Below are positions 25,502 to 34,589 of a stretch of DNA of 57,043 nt, one piece after another; within the stretch, counting starts at the first letter, position 1; every line of letters begins with the position of its first letter. The stretch comes from an uncultured Alphaproteobacteria bacterium (GTDB lineage Bacteria > Pseudomonadota > Alphaproteobacteria > Geminicoccales > Geminicoccaceae), in the NCBI GenBank assembly GCA_937926445.1, contig CALBAK010000089.1:1-57043 (forward strand), written 5' to 3'. The translations under genes and the position numbers were made by a program. The notes under the pieces were generated by a model. It was given only the letters and a program-made list of their open reading frames with translations, did not search any database and was not told the origin of the DNA.

Positions 25502-27557
25502 GGGTACCGGTCGCCGCTCGGTCGCGCGCGGCCGCGAGCGCGCTGCATTCGGCCATCACCGCGGAAGCACGGCTGATCGGGCAGGTCCGCCAATAGTCGC
25601 GGACCGGCGAGACGAAGGGTGCGGGATCGACCGGCCCGGGCCGGCCGAAACTTCCCCATTCCGCCCGCCGGATCCGGTCCGGCTCGGCAAGCTGCGGGGC
25701 GAGTTCGGCCATCCGCTCGCGTACACGGGCGAGCGTATCGAGCGGCACGAGCGCACCCATGGCCTCGGAGAGCGCGCGCAGGATCCGCCAGTCCTCCTTG
25801 GCTTCGCCGGGCGGGAAGACGGCGAGCCGGCCGCGCTGCGGCCGCCCCTCGAGATTGACCCAGGTGGCGTTCTTCTCGGTATAGGCCGCGCCCGGCAGGA
25901 TCACGCTCGCGATCGGCGCGGTCCGATCGCCGTGGGTACCGAGATAGACGACGAAAGCCTTCTCGAGCCGCTTGGGGTCGATCTCGTCGACCCCGATCGC
26001 GAAGACGAGCTCGATCTCCCCCCGCTCGATGCCGTCGAGAATGCCGGCCAGATCGCGGCCGCCCCGACCCGGCACGAGGCCGAGCTCGAGACCGCCGACC
26101 CGGGCGGCCGCGGTGTGCAGGAGGTTGAAGCCGTTCCAGCCCTCGCGCACGAGCCGGGCGTTCTCGGCCAGGCGATGGGCGAGGGCCAGCACCGCCGCAC
26201 CGTCCGGCCGGGCGATCGCCCCCGTGCCCAGGATCAGCATGGGCCGCTCGACCGAGGCCAGCCGCTCGGCGAAGGAGTGGCGGCCGTTCGCGAGCTCTTC
26301 GAGGGTCGCGGGTCCCGCACCCAGGTCCTGGACCGGGTAGGTGAGGTCGAAGAGTGCACCGATCCGCGCCACGACGAAGCCGCCCCGCCGCCAGCGCTTG
26401 CGGATGCGGGCGTTGACGAGCGGCGCTTCCCAGCGCGGATTGGTGCCGACCAGGAGGCAGAGGTCGGCCTGCTCGATGCCGGCGATCGTGGTGTTGAAGA
26501 GATACTGCGCGCGTGGCGTGGTCTCGAGCGGCGCACCGTCCTGCCGGCAGTCGAGATGCGGCGTGCCGAGCCGGGCGGCGAGCTCCTTGACGAGCACCAT
26601 GGTCTCGCAATCGGCCTGATCGCCCACGAGGAAGGCGATCCGATCGGCTGCGAGGCCGCGGGCGCGCTCGGCCACCGCGGCGAGTGCCGTCTTCCAGTCG
26701 ACCGGCTCGAGCTTCCCGTCGCGGCGGACCATGGGCACGTCGAGCCGCCGCTTCTTGAGACCGTCGTAGGCGAAGCGGCTCTTGTCGGCGAGCCACTCCT
26801 CGTTAACGTCCTCGTGGAGCCGCGGCAGGATCCGCATGACCTCGTTGCCGCGACTGTCGATCCGGATCGAAGAGCCGACCGCGTCCAAGACGTCGATCGA
26901 TTCGGTCTTTTTGAGCTCCCAGGTACGAGCCCGGTACTCGTAGGGCTTGGAGTTGAGGGCACCGACCGGACAGAGGTCGATGATGTTGCCCTGAAGTTCC
27001 GAGCTCAAGGCCGCCTCGACCCAGGTCGTGATCTCCATGTGCTCGCCGCGGTGGACGGCGCCGAGCTCCTCCACGCCCGCGATCTCGTTCAAGAACCGGA
27101 TACAGCGCGTGCAGTGGATGCAGCGCGTCATGTGCGTGGAGATCAGAGGCCCGAGATATTTGTCGGCGACCGGCCGCTTGTTCTCCTTGAAGCGGCTCTT
27201 GTCCGGGCCGTAGAAGAGCGTGAGGTCCTGGAGGTCGCACTCGCCACCCTGATCGCAGATCGGGCAATCGAGCGGGTGGTTGATCAACAGGAGCTCGAGC
27301 ACACCTTTCCTGGCCTTGTGTACGGTCGGGCTGTTGGTGTGGACCACCATGCCGTCGGCCGCCGGCAAGGCACAGGAGGCCTGCGGCTTCGGCATCTTCT
27401 CGACTTCGACCAGGCACATCCGGCAATTGCCGGCGATGTTGAGGCGCGGGTGGAAGCAGAAGACCGGGATCTCGCGGCCCGCCGCCTCGCAGGCCTGCAG
27501 CACGGTCGAGCCCGGCGGGACCTCGACGAGCTGCCCGTCGATCGTGAGCTTGGGCAT
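25494..27557 (-). CDS. nuoG: NADH-quinone oxidoreductase subunit G
   Basis: Peripheral-arm subunit (687 residues) carrying several Fe-S clusters. The N-terminal 2Fe-2S domain has [15 protein letters not shown] and later CALP; the His-Cys-ligated 4Fe-4S region has [18 protein letters not shown]; the third cluster is [14 protein letters not shown]. The C-terminal part is the catalytically inactive molybdopterin-oxidoreductase-like domain, which starts near residue 215. Ten bases after nuoF. Length fits alphaproteobacterial NuoG. Confidence 0.95.
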   Translation of the reverse strand: MPKLTIDGQLVEVPPGSTVLQACEAAGREIPVFCFHPRLNIAGNCRMCLVEVEKMPKPQASCALPAADGMVVHTNSPTVHKARKGVLELLLINHPLDCPICDQGGECDLQDLTLFYGPDKSRFKENKRPVADKYLGPLISTHMTRCIHCTRCIRFLNEIAGVEELGAVHRGEHMEITTWVEAALSSELQGNIIDLCPVGALNSKPYEYRARTWELKKTESIDVLDAVGSSIRIDSRGNEVMRILPRLHEDVNEEWLADKSRFAYDGLKKRRLDVPMVRRDGKLEPVDWKTALAAVAERARGLAADRIAFLVGDQADCETMVLVKELAARLGTPHLDCRQDGAPLETTPRAQYLFNTTIAGIEQADLCLLVGTNPRWEAPLVNARIRKRWRRGGFVVARIGALFDLTYPVQDLGAGPATLEELANGRHSFAERLASVERPMLILGTGAIARPDGAAVLALAHRLAENARLVREGWNGFNLLHTAAARVGGLELGLVPGRGGRDLAGILDGIERGEIELVFAIGVDEIDPKRLEKAFVVYLGTHGDRTAPIASVILPGAAYTEKNATWVNLEGRPQRGRLAVFPPGEAKEDWRILRALSEAMGALVPLDTLARVRERMAELAPQLAEPDRIRRAEWGSFGRPGPVDPAPFVSPVRDYWRTCPISRASAVMAECSALAAARDRAATGTHG

Positions 27558-27567
27558 ACCCGCCTCC

Positions 27568-28851
27568 TCAGGCCGCCTGCCGGGCGAGGAGCTTGCGGTC
27601 GCGGATGCGCCGCTCGAGCTCGCCGCGGAAATGCCGAATGAGGCCCTGGACCGGCCAGGCCGCGGCGTCGCCGAGGGCGCAGATCGTGTGGCCCTCGATC
27701 TCCTTGGTGACGTCGAGCAGCTGGTCGATCTCGGCGAGCTCCGCCTCGCCCTCGGCCATCCGCTCCATCATCCGCCAGAGCCAACCGGTGCCCTCGCGGC
27801 AGGGCGTACACTGACCACAGGATTCGTGCATGTAGAAGCGCGACAGCCGGGCGATCGCCTTCACGATGTCGGTCGAGCGGTCCATGACGATCACGCCGGC
27901 CGTACCGAGCCCCGACTGGACTTCGCGCAAGGAATCGAAGTCCATTCTGACCGTGTCGCAGATCTCCTTGGGGATGAGCGGCACGGAGCTGCCGCCCGGG
28001 ATGACGGCCAAGAGATTGTCCCAACCGCCCCGGACCCCGCCCGCGTGCTTCTCGAGCAGGGTCTTCAGGGGGATGCCCATCTCCTCTTCGACCGTGCACG
28101 GCCGGTTCACGTGGCCCGAGATGCAGAAGATCTTGGTACCCGTGTTGTTGGGCCGGCCGAGACCTGCGAACCAGGCGGCGCCGCGGCGGAAGATCGTGGG
28201 TGCCACCGCGATCGTCTCGACATTGTTGACCGTTGTCGGCCGGCCGTAGAGGCCGACCGCGGCCGGGAAGGGAGGCTTGAGGCGCGGCTGGCCCTTCTTG
28301 CCCTCGAGGCTCTCGAGGAGCCCCGTCTCCTCGCCGCAAATGTAGGCGCCGGCGCCGCGGTGCAGGTAGAGCTCGAAATCGTAGCCCGAGCCGCAGGCGT
28401 TCTTGCCGAGGAGCCCGGCCGCGTAGGCCTCGTCGATCGCCGCCTGGAGGATCTTCGCCTCCTGCACGAACTCGCCGCGGATGTAGATGTAGCCCGCGGT
28501 GCAGCCCATCGCCGCCCCGGCCAGAAGGCAGCCCTCGATCAGCTTGTGCGGCTCGTTGCGGATGATTTCCCGGTCCTTGCAGGTGCCGGGCTCGGATTCG
28601 TCGGCGTTGACTACGAGATAGACGGGCCCGTCGGCCTGCTTGGGCATGAAGGACCATTTGAGGCCGGTCGGGAAGCCGGCGCCGCCCCGACCGCGGAGCC
28701 CCGAAACCTTCATCTCGTTGACGAGCCAATCGCGGCCCTTGAGAATGATGTCCTTGGTGCCGTCCCAGTCGCCGCGCCGGCGGGCGGCCTCGAGGTTCCA
28801 GGGCCGCTCGCCGTAGAGATTGGTGAAGATCCGGTCGCGATCGTGCAGCAT
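27568..28851 (-). CDS. nuoF: NADH-quinone oxidoreductase subunit F
   Basis: NADH-oxidising flavoprotein subunit, 427 residues. NADH and FMN motifs are [16 protein letters not shown] near residue 52 and [19 protein letters not shown] near 170; the N3 4Fe-4S cluster is bound by [11 protein letters not shown] near 350 and a distal Cys in HTICALGD. The ATG shares a base with the nuoE stop (TGATG). The frame is open further upstream but the family start [14 protein letters not shown] fixes it. Confidence 0.95.
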   Translation of the reverse strand: MLHDRDRIFTNLYGERPWNLEAARRRGDWDGTKDIILKGRDWLVNEMKVSGLRGRGGAGFPTGLKWSFMPKQADGPVYLVVNADESEPGTCKDREIIRNEPHKLIEGCLLAGAAMGCTAGYIYIRGEFVQEAKILQAAIDEAYAAGLLGKNACGSGYDFELYLHRGAGAYICGEETGLLESLEGKKGQPRLKPPFPAAVGLYGRPTTVNNVETIAVAPTIFRRGAAWFAGLGRPNNTGTKIFCISGHVNRPCTVEEEMGIPLKTLLEKHAGGVRGGWDNLLAVIPGGSSVPLIPKEICDTVRMDFDSLREVQSGLGTAGVIVMDRSTDIVKAIARLSRFYMHESCGQCTPCREGTGWLWRMMERMAEGEAELAEIDQLLDVTKEIEGHTICALGDAAAWPVQGLIRHFRGELERRIRDRKLLARQAA

Positions 28852-29480
28852 CACTCGCCCACTTCGAACAGGGTGGTCTTGCCGCCCGCCGGCATCGAGC
28901 CCTTGCGACCCGATTGCGGCCCCGGCTTCGGTCGCTCCCCCCGCACGACGGCCTCGAGCACCGCTCTGGCGGTCTCGTACGTGAGATCTTCGTAGAAATG
29001 GTCGTCGATCCACAGCACCGGCGCGTTGGCGCAAGCGCCCAGGCATTCGAACTCGCGCAAGAAGAAGCGGCCGTCGGGCGAGCTCTGGCCGGGCTCGCAG
29101 CCCAGCACTTCGCGAGCCGCCCGGAGCACCGCGTCCGAGCCGCACAGCCAGCAGGGGGTGGTGGTGCACACCCGCACCTGCACGCGCCCCACGGGCTCGA
29201 TGTTGAACATGTCGTAGAAAGTGGCGACCTCGTAGACCCGAATCCGGGCCATGCCGAGAAAGTCCGCCACATAGTCGAGCGCCGCCTTGGGCAACCAGCC
29301 GCCGTGCTGGGCCTGGGCGAGGTGGAGGAGCGGTAGCACGGCGCTCGCCTGCCGGCCCGCGGGGTAGCGAGCGAGAATCCGCTTCGCCTCCTCGAGGTTC
29401 TCGGCCGTGAAGGCGAAAGTCGCGACATCCGGCGCCATGGCACCGTAGGGCTGCTTCGGCCCGAGCGAAGGCCCGCTCAT
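28851..29480 (-). CDS. nuoE: NADH-quinone oxidoreductase subunit E
   Basis: Thioredoxin-fold subunit (209 residues) holding the off-path 2Fe-2S cluster N1a, with the ligand pattern Cys-x4-Cys in [11 protein letters not shown] near residue 105 and Cys-x3-Cys in CLGACANAP near 146. The C-terminal 25 residues (Lys/Gly/Pro-rich) extend beyond the fold, as is common in alphaproteobacteria. The ATG overlaps the nuoD stop (ATGA). Confidence 0.94.
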   Translation of the reverse strand: MSGPSLGPKQPYGAMAPDVATFAFTAENLEEAKRILARYPAGRQASAVLPLLHLAQAQHGGWLPKAALDYVADFLGMARIRVYEVATFYDMFNIEPVGRVQVRVCTTTPCWLCGSDAVLRAAREVLGCEPGQSSPDGRFFLREFECLGACANAPVLWIDDHFYEDLTYETARAVLEAVVRGERPKPGPQSGRKGSMPAGGKTTLFEVGE

Positions 29481-30655
29481 CGGTCGATCTCCCCGAAAAC
29501 GATGTCGAGCGAGCCGATGATCGCCACCACGTCGGCGAGCTGATGGCCCTTGCTCATGAAGTCGAGGGCCTGGAGGTGAACGTAGCCGGGTGAGCGGATC
29601 TTGCAGCGATAGGGCCGGTTGGTGCCGTCCGAGACCAAATAGACCCCGAACTCGCCCTTGCCGCTTTCGACCGCGGCGTAGACCTCGCCCTCCGGCACCC
29701 GCACGCCCTCGGTGTAGAGCTTGAAGTGGTGGATCAGCGCCTCCATCGAGCTCTTCATGAGGGCTCGGGGCGGCGGGGTGATCTTCTGGTCCTGGACGCG
29801 GACCGGCCCTTCCGGCATCTGCGCGAGGCACTGGCGCATGATCTTCAACGATTCGCGGATCTCGGCCATCCGCACGAGATAGCGATCGTAACAGTCGCCG
29901 TTCTTACCGACCGGGATCAGGAAATCCATCCGGTCGTAGACCTCGTACGGTTGCGCTTTGCGGAGATCCCAAGGGATTCCCGAGGCGCGCAGCATCGGCC
30001 CGCTGAAGCCCCAGTCGAGCGCGTCCTTGGCCTCGACCTTGCCGATGTCGACCGTCCGCTGCTTGAAGATGCGGTTCTCGGTCAAGAGTTCGTCCATGTC
30101 GTCGAGCTTGGGAACGAACTGGTCGATCCAGGCAGCGATCCGCTCCTCGAGGCCGTCCGGCAGGTCGCGCGCCACACCGCCGAAGCGGTAGTAATTGGCG
30201 TGCATGCGCGCGCCCGAGACCGCCTCGTAGAAGCCCATGAGCTTCTCGCGCTCCTCGAACATCCAAAGGAGCGGTGTCATGGCGCCCACGTCCAGCGCCA
30301 TCGTCGTCACGTTGAGGAGATGGTTGAGGATGCGGGTGATCTCGTCGAACAGCACACGGATGTACTGGGCGCGGATGGGCACCTCGCAGCCCAGGAGCCG
30401 CTCGACCGCGAGCACGTAGGCGTGCTCTTGGCAGAGCATCGAGCAATAGTCGAGACGGTCGAAATAGGGGATGTTCTGCAGGTAGGGGCGGTACTCGATC
30501 AGCTTCTCGGTGCCGCGGTGCAACAGGCCGATGTGCGGGTCGGCCCGCTCCACCACCTCGCCGTCCATCTCGAGAACGAGGCGGAGCACGCCGTGCGCGG
30601 CGGGGTGCTGCGGGCCGAAATTGATCGCGAAGGTCTCGAGCCTGGTCTCGGCCAT
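29477..30655 (-). CDS. nuoD: NADH-quinone oxidoreductase subunit D
   Basis: 49-kDa-type subunit (392 residues) lining the quinone site with NuoB. Signatures are [21 protein letters not shown] near the N-terminus (first 20 residues of that block include the quinone-site HPAAHG), [13 protein letters not shown], and [18 protein letters not shown]-like [18 protein letters not shown]. Unlike the tight packing elsewhere in the operon, 101 bases separate it from nuoC. Confidence 0.94.
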   Translation of the reverse strand: MAETRLETFAINFGPQHPAAHGVLRLVLEMDGEVVERADPHIGLLHRGTEKLIEYRPYLQNIPYFDRLDYCSMLCQEHAYVLAVERLLGCEVPIRAQYIRVLFDEITRILNHLLNVTTMALDVGAMTPLLWMFEEREKLMGFYEAVSGARMHANYYRFGGVARDLPDGLEERIAAWIDQFVPKLDDMDELLTENRIFKQRTVDIGKVEAKDALDWGFSGPMLRASGIPWDLRKAQPYEVYDRMDFLIPVGKNGDCYDRYLVRMAEIRESLKIMRQCLAQMPEGPVRVQDQKITPPPRALMKSSMEALIHHFKLYTEGVRVPEGEVYAAVESGKGEFGVYLVSDGTNRPYRCKIRSPGYVHLQALDFMSKGHQLADVVAIIGSLDIVFGEIDR

Positions 30656-30756
30656 GGCCGATCGTCATCCTCCTCGAGAGCGCCCCCGGCGGGCTGCATC
30701 GGCCGGCAGCGGCCCTACCGCAAGCCGCTCCGCACGCGGCGACGCGCCGCAGCCGC

Positions 30757-31383
30757 TCAGCGTGTCGCCTTCTCGTCGCCCGGCAGCACGCCGCCTCCGC
30801 CCTCCCAGGGGCTCAGGAAGTCGAAAGTGCGGAAGTCCTGGCGGAGCTTGACCGGCTCGTAGACCACCCGCTTCTGCTCGTCGTCGTAGCGCAGCTCGAC
30901 ATGGCCAGTCAGCGGAAAGTCCTTGCGCAAGGGATGGCCCTCGAAGCCGTAGTCGGTCAGGATCCGGCGCAGGTCGGGATGGTCGGCGAAGTAGATGCCG
31001 TACATGTCCCAGGCCTCGCGCTCGAACCAGCCAGCGGTGGAAAACAGCTCGACGACCGAGGGCACCGGGGTGCTCTCGTCGGTTTCCACCTTGACGCGGA
31101 TGCGCTGGTTGTTCTTGAGCGAGAGCAGGTGATAGACGACCTCGAAGCGCCGCTCGCGCTCCGGGTAATCCACGCCGCAGAGATCGACCAGCTCCTTGAA
31201 GAGCATGTTCGGATCGTCGCGCAAGAAGGCGAGCACCCGGCGGATCGCGGCGGCCGGCACGGTGATCGTGAGCTCGCCGCGAGCGATCCGGGCGGCGAGC
31301 AGATGGTCGCCCAAGACCGGCTCGATCAGGCTCAAGAGGTCCCTGAGCGCGGCTTCGCGCTCGGTCAGGCTCTCGACCGGCAT
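30757..31383 (-). CDS. nuoC: NADH-quinone oxidoreductase subunit C
   Basis: 30-kDa-type peripheral-arm subunit of complex I, 208 residues, not fused to NuoD. The conserved block runs [20 protein letters not shown], then [20 protein letters not shown] and [21 protein letters not shown] at 31383 starts [10 protein letters not shown]. The region between its stop and nuoD shows no gene. Confidence 0.94.
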   Translation of the reverse strand: MPVESLTEREAALRDLLSLIEPVLGDHLLAARIARGELTITVPAAAIRRVLAFLRDDPNMLFKELVDLCGVDYPERERRFEVVYHLLSLKNNQRIRVKVETDESTPVPSVVELFSTAGWFEREAWDMYGIYFADHPDLRRILTDYGFEGHPLRKDFPLTGHVELRYDDEQKRVVYEPVKLRQDFRTFDFLSPWEGGGGVLPGDEKATR

Positions 31384-31394
31384 CCGCCCTCCCC

Positions 31395-31925
31395 TCAGCG
31401 CAGGATCGTCGCCGTGCGACGGATCTTCCGCTGCAGCAGGAAAATTCCGTAGACCAGGGCCTCGGCCGTCGGCGGACAGCCGGGCACGTAGACGTCGACC
31501 GGGACGATGCGGTCGCAGCCGCGCACCACCGAGTAGCTGTAGTGGTAATAGCCACCACCGTTGGCGCAGGATCCCATCGAGATGACGTAGCGGGGCTCGG
31601 CCATCTGGTCGTAGACCTTGCGCAGCGCGGGCGCCATCTTGTTGCAGAGCGTGCCGGCCACGATCATCACGTCCGACTGGCGGGGACTGGGTCGGAAGAC
31701 GAGGCCGAAGCGGTCGAGATCGTAGCGCGAGGCCGCCGCGTGCATCATCTCGACGGCACAGCAGGCGAGGCCGAAGGTCATGGGCCAGAGCGAGCCCGAG
31801 CGGGCCCAGCCCACGAGCTCGTCGAGCTTGGCGACGAGGAAGCCCTTGTCGCGGACCTCGGCCTCGACGCCTTCGAAGAAGGGATCGATGCGTGGCCGGG
31901 CGGCGAGGGCGGCGTCGGTGCTCAT
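31395..31925 (-). CDS. nuoB: NADH-quinone oxidoreductase subunit B
   Basis: PSST-type subunit (176 residues) that binds the terminal cluster N2, which reduces quinone. The ligands are the tandem cysteines in [10 protein letters not shown] near residue 58, GSCANGGG near 122 and [10 protein letters not shown] near 152. ATG at 31925 has GGGAG seven bases upstream; a GTG two codons earlier is less likely. Two bases separate it from nuoA. Confidence 0.95.
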   Translation of the reverse strand: MSTDAALAARPRIDPFFEGVEAEVRDKGFLVAKLDELVGWARSGSLWPMTFGLACCAVEMMHAAASRYDLDRFGLVFRPSPRQSDVMIVAGTLCNKMAPALRKVYDQMAEPRYVISMGSCANGGGYYHYSYSVVRGCDRIVPVDVYVPGCPPTAEALVYGIFLLQRKIRRTATILR

Positions 31926-31927
31926 GC

Positions 31928-32293
31928 TCACTCCCACTCGAGGGCACCCTTCTGCCATTCGTAGATGAAACCGACGGTCAAGACGGCAAGGAAGAGCACC
32001 ATCGACCAGAAGCCGAACGGGCCGATGTCGCCCAGCGCCACCGCCCAGGGGAACAGGAAGGCCACCTCGAGGTCGAAGATGATGAAGAGGATGGCGACCA
32101 GGTAGAAGCGCACGTCGAAGCGCTGGCGGGCGTCGCCGAAAGGCGCGAAACCGCACTCGTAGGCCGAGAGCTTCTCGCGGTCGGGATGCTGGGGTGCGAC
32201 CAGGAGCGAGGCCAGCACGATCACCACCGCCAGGCCCACCGCGATCCCGAGGAAGACCAGGATCGGCAGGTACTCGGCCAGATAGCCGTTCAT
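31928..32293 (-). CDS. nuoA: NADH-quinone oxidoreductase subunit A
   Basis: Three-helix membrane subunit of complex I, 121 residues, first gene of the 14-gene nuo operon. The conserved loop [21 protein letters not shown] between helices 1 and 2 (residues 44-64) and [13 protein letters not shown] are diagnostic. Transcription probably starts at the promoter at 32357-32385. Confidence 0.95.
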   Translation of the reverse strand: MNGYLAEYLPILVFLGIAVGLAVVIVLASLLVAPQHPDREKLSAYECGFAPFGDARQRFDVRFYLVAILFIIFDLEVAFLFPWAVALGDIGPFGFWSMVLFLAVLTVGFIYEWQKGALEWE

Positions 32294-32356
32294 CCGCTCT
32301 CGCCCTCGTTGGCGCCCTCGCGCTCGTCGGCCACCGCCCGGATCGGCGCGGCGCGG

Positions 32357-32385
32357 ACCTTAGGCTTGTGCGGCGCGAAAGCCAA
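32357..32385 (-). promoter_or_regulatory. Candidate promoter of the nuo operon
   Basis: Read leftward: TTGGCT (complement of 32380-32385), 17 bases, TAAGGT (complement of 32357-32362). Start predicted near 32350, 57 bases before the nuoA ATG. Match to sigma-70 is moderate. Confidence 0.45.
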
Positions 32386-32450
32386 GCCGTGCGGGCCGCG
32401 ACCGAAAGCAGCGTAGGCAAGCGGCGTTGGCAGGGGTCTCGACCGCGGGA

Positions 32451-32527
32451 TGGCGAGGACGACGGGACTTGAACCCGCGACCTCCGGCGTGACAGGCCGG
32501 CGCTCTGACCAGCTGAGCTACGTCCCC
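32451..32527 (-). tRNA. tRNA-Asp (GTC)
   Basis: 77 nt including an encoded CCA end (complement of 32451-32453). Acceptor arms GGGGACG/CGTCCTC, D-arm GCTC...GAGC, anticodon stem CCGGC/GCCGG with loop CTGTCAC (anticodon GTC) and T-arm GCGGG TTCAAGT CCCGT all fold correctly. It lies upstream of nuoA on the same strand. Confidence 0.96.
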
Positions 32528-32579
32528 CTGCGGTCCGGCGGCATGTAGGCGGCGATCCGCTACCTGTCAATCGCACGCC

Positions 32580-33843
32580 TTGGCGCCGCCGCGTCGCCCG
32601 GCTAGTTCCCTGCCGGTGTCCCGCCGAAGCCTCGACCTCGCCCTGCTCCTCCCGAGCCTCCTGGTCTCGCTCCTTCTCTTCGAGGGAGCCGCTCGCCTGC
32701 TCGGGCTTTCCTGGCCCGTCTTCTATCGACCCGATGCGGTGCTGGACGAAGTCCCGATCCCGCGTGCCGAGGGCTGGGACCGATCGGAAAACCCGGTCTA
32801 CGTGCGCTTCAACGCCTTCGGCATGCACGATCGCCCGCGTCGGATCGAGCGCCCCCGAACGCTTTCCGCATCGCCCTGCTCGGCGACTCCTACGTGGAAG
32901 GGAAACGAGTACCCCTCGAAGCCACGGTCGGCGCTGTCCTCGAGCAGGAACTCGCGCGTTGTCCCGCATTCGCGGGTCGCATCGTCGAGTTGTTGAACTT
33001 CGGCGTGGCCGGATAAGGGACGACGCAAGAACTCTTGATGTTCGAAGAGCGGGCGCGCCTGTTCTCTTCCGACCTCGTCGTCCTCGCGTTCTTTTTGGGA
33101 AACGACGTGCGCAACAACAGCATCGAACTGCAGGGCCCCGCCAAACCGCATTTCGTCGAACGCGACGGGGAGCTCGTCCTCGACCGCTCGTTCGCCCGTG
33201 GATTCGGCAACGCGGTGCGCACGAGCGCACTCGGGCGCGCTTTCTGCGAGCTCGCCCCGATCTGCGTTCGGTTCAGCTCCTCCTCGCGGCCGCCCGCGCG
33301 CAGCGAGAGCGGCAGGTGGCGACGCGTCGCGCCGAGGAAGAGCGGACCGCAGCCGTGCGGGCTCGGACTCCCGGCTTCGAGCCCGGCCTCGACCACCGGA
33401 TCTACCTCGAGCCGCCGCCTCCCGTTTGACAGCGTGCGTGGACGGTTACCGAACGGATCCTCGCGCGCCTGGCCACGCGCGTGCACGAAAGCGGCGCCGA
33501 TTTCCTGCTCGCGAGCTCCGGTGCAGGTATCGAGGTGCATCCCTAACCGGCCGTGCGCGCCGCCTTCGCCACCGCCCTGGGAGTCCGCGATCTCGATGCG
33601 GCCGCCCGCCGCCTCGCGGCCTTCGCCGCGCGGGAGGCGGTCGACCATCTCGCGCCGACGCCCCTGTTGTGCGCCCACGCCGAAGGGACCGGTCGCCGTG
33701 TCCACGGTTTTCTGGGCGCGACACCGTGTGGCGGGCACTGGAACGAGGAAGGTCACAGGGTGGCCGGTCCCGCCATCGCCGCCCATATCTGCGGGCGTAC
33801 CGAAGCTCGGGCTCGGCTTGCCGGACCTCGCCCGAACAGCTAG
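32580..33843 (+). pseudogene. Decayed SGNH/GDSL-type hydrolase
   Basis: Remains of a roughly 410-residue membrane-anchored esterase-like protein, broken in at least five places. The first part reads in one frame (N-terminal hydrophobic anchor [20 protein letters not shown] to about 32860). The catalytic block [20 protein letters not shown] continues after a one-base shift. A TAA at about 33014-33016 interrupts GVAG[17 protein letters not shown] where the family has Tyr. Reading continues through [12 protein letters not shown], shifts again near 33250, and meets TGA near 33428 and TAA near 33545. The distal HWNEEGHRVAG block with the catalytic His survives. It sits between two tRNA genes. Confidence 0.85.
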
Positions 33844-33857
33844 GGCGTGCGGGTCAC

Positions 33858-33932
33858 ACGGGCGTAGCTCAGGGGTAGAGCGCGACGCTTACACCGTCGA
33901 TGTCGGGGGTTCGAATCCCTCCGCCCGTACCA
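33858..33932 (+). tRNA. tRNA-Val (TAC)
   Basis: 75 nt with encoded CCA. Acceptor arms ACGGGCG/CGCCCGT, D-arm GCTC AGGGGTA GAGC, anticodon stem CGACG/CGTCG with loop CTTACAC (anticodon TAC) and T-arm GGGGG TTCGAAT CCCTC fold canonically. It lies 14 bases after the end of the pseudogene. Confidence 0.96.
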
Positions 33933-34396
33933 GTCCCGGCGCCGGTGCCCGCCAGCCGCGCGAGCTCCTGCCCGAGCCGGCGCCGCAAGGGTGCGAGCGG
34001 TCCGTCCAGGCGCACCGGCTCGCCGTCGCCGAGCCGGGTCAGGATCGCCGCACCGTGCGCCGGGTCGAGTTCGGCCTCGAGGAGCGGGCCGAGCGCCAGC
34101 GACCGACCTTCCAGCCGGCGCAGCCGGCCGATCGGCTCGGCCGGCGGCCCCCAGCCCGAGAGCGCCGCCTCGGCGAGCCCGGGAAGCCGCGGCCGCGTGC
34201 GGAACAGGGCCACGAGCCGGCCGGCGGTCCCCGGCTGGTGCTCCCAGAGCGCGCCCCACACCCCGGGCGCGCGCAACTCCTCTACCATCTGGGCGAAGGC
34301 TCGGGCCGCCGATGCGGTCGGCACGAGCCGGAGCTCTCCCTCGCCCTCCACGGCTGCCGGCAGCATCCGAGCCGGCACGATCCACGGCACGCTCAT
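33869..34396 (-). CDS. Hypothetical protein whose frame runs antisense through tRNA-Val
   Basis: 175-residue open frame starting at an ATG (34396). Residues 1-150 have a protein-like composition (for example SVPWIVPARMLPAAVEGEGE and GVWGALWEHQPGTAGRLVAL) and no close family that I recognise. The last 20 or so residues (GIRTPDIDGVSVALYP) are simply the antisense of the tRNA-Val gene, a well-known annotation artefact. Either the gene has lost its own stop codon or the frame is fortuitous. No Shine-Dalgarno or operon partner supports it strongly. Confidence 0.4.
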   Translation of the reverse strand: MSVPWIVPARMLPAAVEGEGELRLVPTASAARAFAQMVEELRAPGVWGALWEHQPGTAGRLVALFRTRPRLPGLAEAALSGWGPPAEPIGRLRRLEGRSLALGPLLEAELDPAHGAAILTRLGDGEPVRLDGPLAPLRRRLGQELARLAGTGAGTGTGGGIRTPDIDGVSVALYP

Positions 34397-34451
34397 CGAG
34401 CGCCTCCCGTCCCGAGGTCGTTCCCCGGGCCCTTCCCTGGCGTTCCACAGC

Positions 34452-34473
34452 GAAAAGCTCTCGACAGCTTTTC
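34452..34473. repeat. Inverted repeat, possible operator upstream of the ATPase gene
   Basis: GAAAAGCT (34452-34459) and AGCTTTTC (34466-34473) form a perfect 8-bp dyad with a six-base spacer in an otherwise GC-rich divergent intergenic region. It overlaps the -35 hexamer of a possible rightward promoter (TCGACA at 34461-34466, 16 bases, TTTAAG at 34483-34488). The short downstream CTATTTAG is not a convincing U-tract, and divergent genes need no terminator here, so I favour a regulator-binding site. Confidence 0.45.
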
Positions 34474-34589
34474 TATTTAGGGTTTAAGAGCCCGAGTGGG
34501 CAACAGCGAAGGCCGTGCTGCGGGCGCGAAAGGCTCGACGCCTCGCCGGCGCTGCGCGGCTCGGCTAGCCTGCTGGCCGGCCGAAGCCC

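Noticed and set aside
33840-34448. A 202-codon minus-strand frame beside the one at 33869-34396
   Set aside because: Gly/Arg/Ala-dominated shadow composition; it also crosses tRNA-Val.
34452-34473. Reading the dyad as a rho-independent terminator
   Set aside because: Flanking genes are divergent, the stem is AT-rich and only CTATTTAG follows on one side; an operator explains its position better.
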